Positions 51,701-64,000 of a stretch of DNA of 64,000 nt are shown piece by piece. The translations under genes and the position numbers were made by a program. Below the pieces are notes generated by a model. It was not told the DNA's origin. It did no database searches and saw only the letters and a program-made list of their open reading frames with translations. Where the stretch lies: NCBI RefSeq assembly GCF_901709675.1, contig NC_051106.1, positions 8,256,001-8,320,000 of the forward strand, read 5' to 3'. Numbering within the stretch: the stretch's first letter is position 1; each line of letters opens with the position of its first letter. The stretch is from Syngnathus acus (lineage: Eukaryota > Chordata > Actinopteri > Syngnathiformes > Syngnathidae).

Positions 51701-52345
51701 TCTATATTTTATTTTATAAGTAATATTTAGTGAGAACGGTATTTGTTTTGTCAGCCATTTATTGAATATTCACATATACAGGAAAACACATTAGGCTCAA
51801 ATAATCATCTTAATTATAATAATAATGGAGCAATCATCTGGTAATAGAGGAGACATAAAGAACCATCTCATTAAATTAGAACAGAAATAGCCTCACACGC
51901 ACATACACGATTATGTACATTTAAATTGACTATATGCATATTCTGTATATTCGTCAGTGTCGCCCAGCGACTGCGCAATCATAATCCATAAAAAGCTATG
52001 ATAAACAAATTAAGCATCTGCTAGTCTATCTGATTTGCTCACTCATACATTTATTAATGTTCGTTTTTTGTGGTGGTCTGAGAGGGATGCTGTTGTGAAC
52101 AAGCGACATAAACGCCAGATGACAACATTCTGTTCTGAATACTGTACATATATATCATATATATAAATATATATTACGCTTATTATCGCTGAACTTTGTT
52201 GTTTCTATAGAAGTAGCAGCAGGTGATGTAATAGGGTGCCCCAGTGGACTATACTTTGCCCTGCAGTGTCTGGCTGGGTATCAAACAGCGGTATACAGCA
52301 GAATATAGCACCTTATGGATTGAGTAAGTGTTGATGAATCCTTAC
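51701..52345. other. AT-rich intergenic DNA
   Basis: Between the PYGL promoter and the MITE-like element there is no recognised gene. The sequence is AT-rich, with TATATA-type stretches near 52146-52176. It could in part be the distal TRIM9 3' UTR, since minus-strand AATAAA hexamers occur near 51757 and 52046. Confidence 0.35.
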
Positions 52346-52790
52346 CGGACACAACATTAGGTACGCCTGTGAAAATCAGCCAATATTAAGTTGAAAGCCC
52401 CTTTTATACTGCCAATAAAAGCCAACATTTATTTCTGGTCCCTACTACAGAGGCGCCGGAATCGGTTACAAAGGCTAAGTTCTGTGTAAAAGGCACAGGC
52501 GAAGAAATGCTAGGACAAGGGGTGTGAAGTTACCGAATATGTGAGGAATGCCGTATATCTGTGCAAAAGTGCACAAAGTTGCAGAAATTTGCTTGGTTCT
52601 GTTTAAAAGGCACAGGTAAATACTGTACTGTAAATGCTAGCTCTACTGTCATGGCGCTGATGCAGCAATTTTGCGGGATCTCTGTGTGAAAGCGGGAGTC
52701 ATTACTCATTAGCCACTTGTAAGGCTCCGTTGCCGCACTTTTGCTGGCTCGGAGTATGAAAGAGGCAGGTGTACCTAATATTGTGGCCTG
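52346..52790. mobile_element. MITE-like element with matching terminal inverted repeats
   Basis: The left end GGACACAACATTAGGTACG and the reverse complement of the right end (GGCCACAATATTAGGTACA) align over about 24 bases with only a few differences. The element is about 445 bp and has no coding capacity, so it would need a transposase from elsewhere. Inside it, a module with AAAAGGCACAGG and AATGCTAG occurs twice about 115 bases apart. I found no clear target-site duplication, so the element is probably old. The ends resemble sequences I associate with nonautonomous hAT-like fish elements, but the family is not established. Confidence 0.6.
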
Positions 52791-53099
52791 ATGAGCTCCT
52801 TGAGATGTTTAGTAAGTTCTTCCCGGGGGAAAAAAAAGAAATAAATCAGATATTGCCCTGTTCTAAATTCCACTCCTACTACATTTTAAGCAACTAAAAA
52901 GACTAAATAGAGCAAAACGTCTGATAAAAAAAACCAATTACATACGCTCGTTTTGCAATATGAAATAGAAAAATGCCTTTTTGTATTTGTTTTCAAACAC
53001 AAAGCCATGACGCAAACTACCAAAAGCTTATTTTTTTTGGGAGTCAAACTCCCCTCCTTTGCTGTGCTTTTAAAATGAATCCCAGTGGTAGGCTGACGT
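52791..53099 (-). other. TRIM9 3' UTR, proximal part
   Basis: This segment follows the TRIM9 stop codon on the minus strand and contains no recognised feature apart from short A and T runs. It probably belongs to the TRIM9 3' UTR, which may continue into or past the MITE-like element. Confidence 0.4.
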
Positions 53100-59700
<6,601 letters not shown>

Positions 59701-62400
59701 CTTTGCACGCGTGGACGCGAAATGACAACTTAATATTGATAAATACTGTATTCATTGTCAGCCTCAGATGCAAGAAGCAAACTGAAACATATGCTTCATG
59801 TTCTTTATATTCTTTAATGATTTATCATTTTTTAGGACTCAAATGTTAAAAAGGCAAAAAAATAATAATCTTTAATTTACATAGGCAAGCGAGAGATTAT
59901 TTGCCATTTTAAGTGCTTGATCATTTTAATATGAATATCTGATGGAACGATATTGTGCAGTATTCCACAAATAAATGAATACCGTGAACACTGCTTTCAA
60001 GGAAACTGGGAATCAAACTTCTGAGCGTCTTCAGCAAACAGACAGCAGATGGCAACTTGATCCGTAACACAATATTTCCCCGGATCTCCATGTTGATTCG
60101 CACCAAATGTTGGTATAAGAAGGACCACCATCTATTTTTGGAACCTGCCGCCTGCGGCATGATGACATTGTTCTCTATGTAATCCGGGTTCGGGTGTGCT
60201 GCTTTCCGGCAGACTTTAACCCCCCCTTTTTTTTTTTAAAGCCTCATACTCAACATATCCCTTCAGCGGAACTCGAGCGCTTGTAATTGATGGGACAAAG
60301 CAGGTAAATAGAATACCACCTATAAATAAATCCCCGGATGACATCTTTTTGGAGCATCTGTGCATGCGCCACTTAGAAGAGCGATGGTCTCCTAGCTCCA
60401 GCCAAATTGTGAGGAAAAGGGAACAGACCTGGGATTAGGAGGAATACTAGGTAGGGGGGCACTCGACTTTCTTGAAATCGGAGTTGCTGCGCGACTTTTT
60501 GACCAGACATTTTTTGTGAGCCCTTTTGTGCAAATAAGTTTACTTTTACCCCTTTTTTTTTAATTTCCTTGCCTTCTCATTTGCTGTAGATTGAGCTGAC
60601 CGGGATGTCTGTTGCTATGGTTACCACTCCGCCGGCGCTGATGAGTACACACGCGAGTGCTGCGCTCTTTCCACTCTCTTCAATCTCCACGCTCCACATT
60701 TATCCATGCGACAGCTGACGGATGCCGGTCGGTCATTTGGAGGCTTCAGCAACGCTGCGTGGGCGTGGAGAGGCTGGAATAAGTGCGCGGCCGCGGCGCC
60801 AAAGCAAAAGAATTTTCTCGAGATGTTCCGCTTGTTTCATGTAACGCACATATTGTCTTCACAACATTTCCTTAAATAGACCGATGTAAGGCATCAGGTT
60901 AAGATAAATTAAATGCCTCTCTTTACAATGAGTGAGCGTGAAAATAAATGGCCGTCTGACATATATTTATTAAAAAAAATATCGGGCGGCTGATAATCGC
61001 TGTGACCATGTAGATCTAATTCTGCTGACCTCTTACAGCAAAATCTTTTTTTTTTCTGAAAGCAAGGATAAAAGCTTTTTTTCCTTTTTTATAGCCACGT
61101 GCACGCGCAATTTTTGGGCCCGTGCTGCTCATATTTATCTTAAAACTAGAAATGACTCACACAATCGCTTCTGTGGCGTAAAGAACTCTCGGAAGCCGTG
61201 GGAGGCGCTGATTTTTTTTATATTTTGAGGGGTGAGGGGGCGCATGAAGCATTCTCAGACCCACACCCACGCACACCAGCCTCAGAACATGATGTATTTA
61301 TTTCAGACAAGTGTTGCCTCCATCTGAAGTACGTGCTTTCTGTGAATCGAAAATAATCTTCCAATTGTTTCCAGCACGGTCTCCATTTTGGTTTCACTAT
61401 TTGCTTTGTGATCTCCATAGCAGGAGCTCACTTAACTGGCCTTTCTCATGACTCCCCAGGGTGCTGCTATTGCCGCAGCTTCAGCTTGGGGGTGGCTAGT
61501 CAATAAGAAAAGACATCAGTGCACTGGTTACCGAGTCAACCTTTGTTTTCCTTTATATGTCTAAAGGGAAATTAAAATTAAATTAAAAAAGGCGGGAAAG
61601 TGACGACTTTCACAGGCAACTTTATATGAACATTTTTTCCAATTGCTATCCAATACCAAGTTACAAAATGGCTCCAACAAGGGCAGAGGGGGTTTCTTTG
61701 CCACACACACACACACACGTTCCGAGAAAGACCCCCACGCACAATGGCATCAGCTCTTATTACTGCAGGCTGCATGGAAGCGCTCCTTTTGTTTGGGTCC
61801 CGTGAAAGCAGAACAGGTGGAGAGAAGTGGAGCACAATGAAAGATTCTCTTACAGGCACCACCGAGGCCGAGTATTCCCTCCTCGGGGAAAGAAAGAATA
61901 ACAACAGGAGTTGGTTTGCCAGCGAAAGTTCAGTCAGCAAAATCCTCAACTGATTGTGGTTAGCTTTTTTTGCTAGCAACATCACTGCTAACTATTCTGT
62001 GTGACTTGCCTCTCAAAATGAGCTAGGCACATTTATCAGCAGCAGTCTAAACTCATCAAGCCATTTTGGATAATGAAAAAATCTAATAATTGCAGTGGAG
62101 ATTCCCTGCGGAGGCTTTATCGCACGAGACACCTCGAGCGACACGGCACGTGTAAGGCCTACGCTCGCTCACGTTGCAATCCTGGCTGCCCACACATCGT
62201 GTGTTCCAGAATTTGCTCAGGTCGCAGGTTACTCGTTGTTACAGCTGTTTCCAGGGTCAAATTCTTGTCGCTCATGAAAATCACATCCTCTCGTTTTGCC
62301 TACATCTGTTATTGCAAAGGCTTTATAGCACATTTAAAAAAATTGCTTTATAGACTAGCAAACTGCTAGCTAATTCTAAAATGATCCCCTTTGATCAGAA
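59701..62400. other. Intergenic DNA upstream of TRIM9, no gene recognised
   Basis: This is the longest gene-free stretch of the window (about 2.7 kb). Open frames on both strands lack family resemblance and splice-compatible neighbours. It holds a (CA)n run near 61702-61718 and several T runs. Long-range TRIM9 regulatory elements could be here, but nothing in the sequence singles one out. Confidence 0.45.
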
Positions 62401-62417
62401 GATGCTTTTATATTGCT

Positions 62418-62477
62418 CTTTATTGGAATAAAATGACAAAACATGCTATTGTAATGGTCTTTATTGGAATAAAATGA
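62418..62477. repeat. Duplicated 19-base unit with AATAAA on both strands
   Basis: The unit CTTTATTGGAATAAAATGA occurs at 62418-62436 and again at 62459-62477. Each copy carries AATAAA on the plus strand and, through TTTATT, on the minus strand. On the minus strand these are two candidate polyadenylation signals for lectin B, about 250-300 bases after its stop codon. Confidence 0.6.
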
Positions 62478-62577
62478 TTAACAAGAGTAAAGGAAAGATA
62501 GCTTACTTACTAAATAATAAAGTTCAGATCAACTTTAAACCTCAACTACTGCATCATGGTTCTCAGTTGTTCTACTT

Positions 62578-62650
62578 GCAGTGTTAATATAGAACTGCCG
62601 TTTTACATAATTAGTGCAGTGTTAAAATAGAACTGCCGTTTTACATACTT
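62578..62650. repeat. Tandem duplication in lectin B 3' UTR
   Basis: A unit of about 37 bases beginning GCAGTGTTAATATAGAAC and containing TGCCGTTTTACATA is present twice in tandem with one or two differences. It lies 70-140 bases beyond the lectin B stop codon on the minus strand. Confidence 0.75.
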
Positions 62651-62720
62651 ATCTTAATAGAATGATAATGATCAGCGATAGAAATATAAGCGCGGAGCTT
62701 CAAATGTTGCCACGATGAAG

Positions 62721-63839
62721 TCACATCAGCTCGACGTCAAACAGGTTCACGGCTCCTGAAACTCTCACGTGGGTGATTTTCTCCACGCCAACTCGGTATT
62801 TGAATTCCACGACATCATTGTGGTTGACACATACGGAGAAGGACTCAGCGCCACAGTGGATGACCATCTGAACCATAGAGAGCAACAAGTATGCTAACAT
62901 GTTTTTAGAACTTGGGAAGAAATTAAGGCAACAACCTCAAAGTAGAAATTGGGTCCATCGAAGGGGAAGGCAATCTCCTCCCTACGCGGCTTGTCTTCAG
63001 GGCCCTTGGCAGGATACCATCTAACCAGCTCGTCCTCCATTTTGCCCATTTTGCCATTAAGATAGGAGTTGCGCGAAAACACATTACTGCCGGATTCGTT
63101 GTAGAAGCAAGCTGTCATGGACAGGGCTATGTCATCCAAAGTGTCATTGCCCAGCATCAGGTCGACTTTGAAACTGCAACACAAAAGAAAGCGCGGCATG
63201 TTGTCATATGAACAGCTTTGCGGCCTAGCACTGTACCTTATTGGCTTCGGCATGATTCGTCCCCTGATGACGACGGTGCGGCCCACACTGAGACCTCCGA
63301 CCAGCTCCCCCACCATTGCGCCCTGCAACAAGAGAATGCAATTTGTGGACTGTGTTTATGACTGATGTAATAATGGCTGACATGTTAACTCACCACGGAA
63401 TTGTTCATAGCGATTTTGCGCCAGCATTTGATGTCACCCTCAGTTGAAAGGTTTCTGGTCACGGTGAGATTTTTCTAGGATGAAAGAAAACAGCATCATC
63501 ATGGCGTCTAGTTATTTTGAATCATGTCTGGAAGACCACTTACAGCATCCACCTTTCCAGCAAGGGCCAGCTGGTTGACAAGTTCCAGTGCCAGTTGCTC
63601 AGCGTAGGTCAGATTCTGGAACCAATGTTTGCCAGTTTTGATTCATGTTAAGTGGATAGAGCTAGTAACACTGATTTACTCACCTTGCTTTCGTTTGCGT
63701 TCGGCTCATACTTCTCATTGAAGGTCCATGTTGGCCGCATAGTTTTAGCCACCTTAGGTTTGTGACTATAGAATAAGATGTACATGGTGAACAGAAAGAC
63801 CATGACAATAATTCCCAACAGGAAGCCCGACTGCCAGGT
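62721..63839 (-). CDS. Membrane-anchored galectin-like protein ('lectin B'), 5' end unresolved
   Basis: Six exons are visible: 63684-63839, 63544-63615, 63394-63474, 63237-63322, 62936-63173, 62721-62867 (780 nt; 259 residues then stop). The first visible exon encodes a transmembrane helix (FLLGIIVMVFLFTMYILFY) and a basic-to-extracellular boundary that predict type II topology. Next come a linker (EQLALELVNQLALAGKV) and a galectin-like domain (RTVVIRGRIMPKP, NSYLNGKMGKMED, IAFPFDGPNFYFEMVI). Contact residues are mostly lost: the HxNPR site reads SMTAC, and the tryptophan, glutamate and arginine positions read Met, Met and Asp; only the Asn of RNSYLNG is kept. Exon phases match lectin A, and two galectin exons have the same lengths (86 and 147 nt). 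The middle galectin exon is 60 nt longer. A CCACAG acceptor at 63840-63845 suggests one more exon upstream, perhaps beyond the window. A start at 63875 without splicing is the alternative. Orthologue not recognised. Confidence 0.78.
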
Positions 63840-64000
63840 CTGTGGTTTTGGATGACAAGACAAAAGTAGCATCATTAATACAATTCAAAATAATTAGCTT
63901 TCAGGTTTGAGAAATTTGAATTCAAATTGAATAGTTTTACTTTGGCACCCTCTAGCGGTACACGAGGGAACTCACCTATTTTTAATGTTAACTGAAGGTA
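63840..64000. other. Lectin B upstream sequence
   Basis: This edge segment is either intron or leader of lectin B. A minus-strand donor-like ATAG followed by GTGAGTTCC lies near 63974, which could end an earlier exon. A CTCF-like GCACCCTCTAGCGG (12 of 14) is at about 63946. The window ends before this can be resolved. Confidence 0.35.

Noticed and set aside
59921-60160. Minus-strand open frame of 79 codons upstream of TRIM9
   Set aside because: It has no conserved text, start context or splice partners, and it is best seen as chance in intergenic DNA.
63840-63875. Start of lectin B at the ATG at 63875 without an upstream exon
   Set aside because: This would give a short cysteine-containing cytoplasmic end, but a CCACAG acceptor sits exactly at the phase-0 border of the transmembrane exon, so a spliced upstream exon is more likely. 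The point stays open because the window ends.

Overview
The window is genomic DNA of a vertebrate, almost certainly a teleost fish with a compact genome. The genes are interrupted by many short GT-AG introns, intergenic DNA is AT-rich with CA, poly-A and poly-G tracts, and the predicted proteins match vertebrate families at full length. I can assign a compact-genome bony fish from gene density and protein identity, but not the species. No prokaryotic, viral or RNA genes were recognised.

Layout, left to right: CDKL1 (minus, 5' end only), MAP4K5 (minus), ATL1 (plus), a C-type-lectin plus galectin fusion gene (plus, here 'lectin A'), SAV1 (minus), NIN (minus), ABHD12B (plus), PYGL (minus), TRIM9 (minus), and at the right edge a membrane-anchored galectin-like gene (minus, 'lectin B', 5' end not resolved). 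Leaving the two lectin genes aside, the order and orientation CDKL1-MAP4K5-ATL1-SAV1-NIN-ABHD12B-PYGL-TRIM9 is, from memory, that of human chromosome 14q21-q22, so this is an old conserved synteny block compressed to about 60 kb. I rebuilt exon structures by hand from splice sites, reading frame and family conservation. For each complete gene the exon lengths sum to a multiple of three (MAP4K5 888 aa, ATL1 567, lectin A 361, SAV1 405, NIN about 1917, ABHD12B 321, PYGL 853, TRIM9 718 or 728).

The genes are not one pathway. They are signalling kinases (CDKL1, MAP4K5), the Hippo scaffold SAV1, ER-shaping (ATL1), centrosome (NIN), lipid hydrolase (ABHD12B), glycogen breakdown (PYGL) and a neuronal E3 ligase (TRIM9), held together by synteny.

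The most interesting content is the lectin pair. Lectin A has a signal peptide, a C-type lectin domain, a linker module and a galectin domain with nearly all sugar-contact residues kept. Lectin B has a transmembrane anchor instead of the C-type lectin domain, then the same linker and a galectin fold in which nearly all contact residues are lost. Matching exon phases, identical lengths of two of the galectin exons and a shared linker motif show they are paralogues. I do not recall a described protein with C-type lectin and galectin domains in one chain, so this is the best candidate for an undescribed system. Other points of note are a MAP4K3-like exon cassette in MAP4K5, in-frame microexons in TRIM9 and ATL1, alternative 3' exons in NIN, a MITE-like element next to TRIM9, and CTCF-like motifs.
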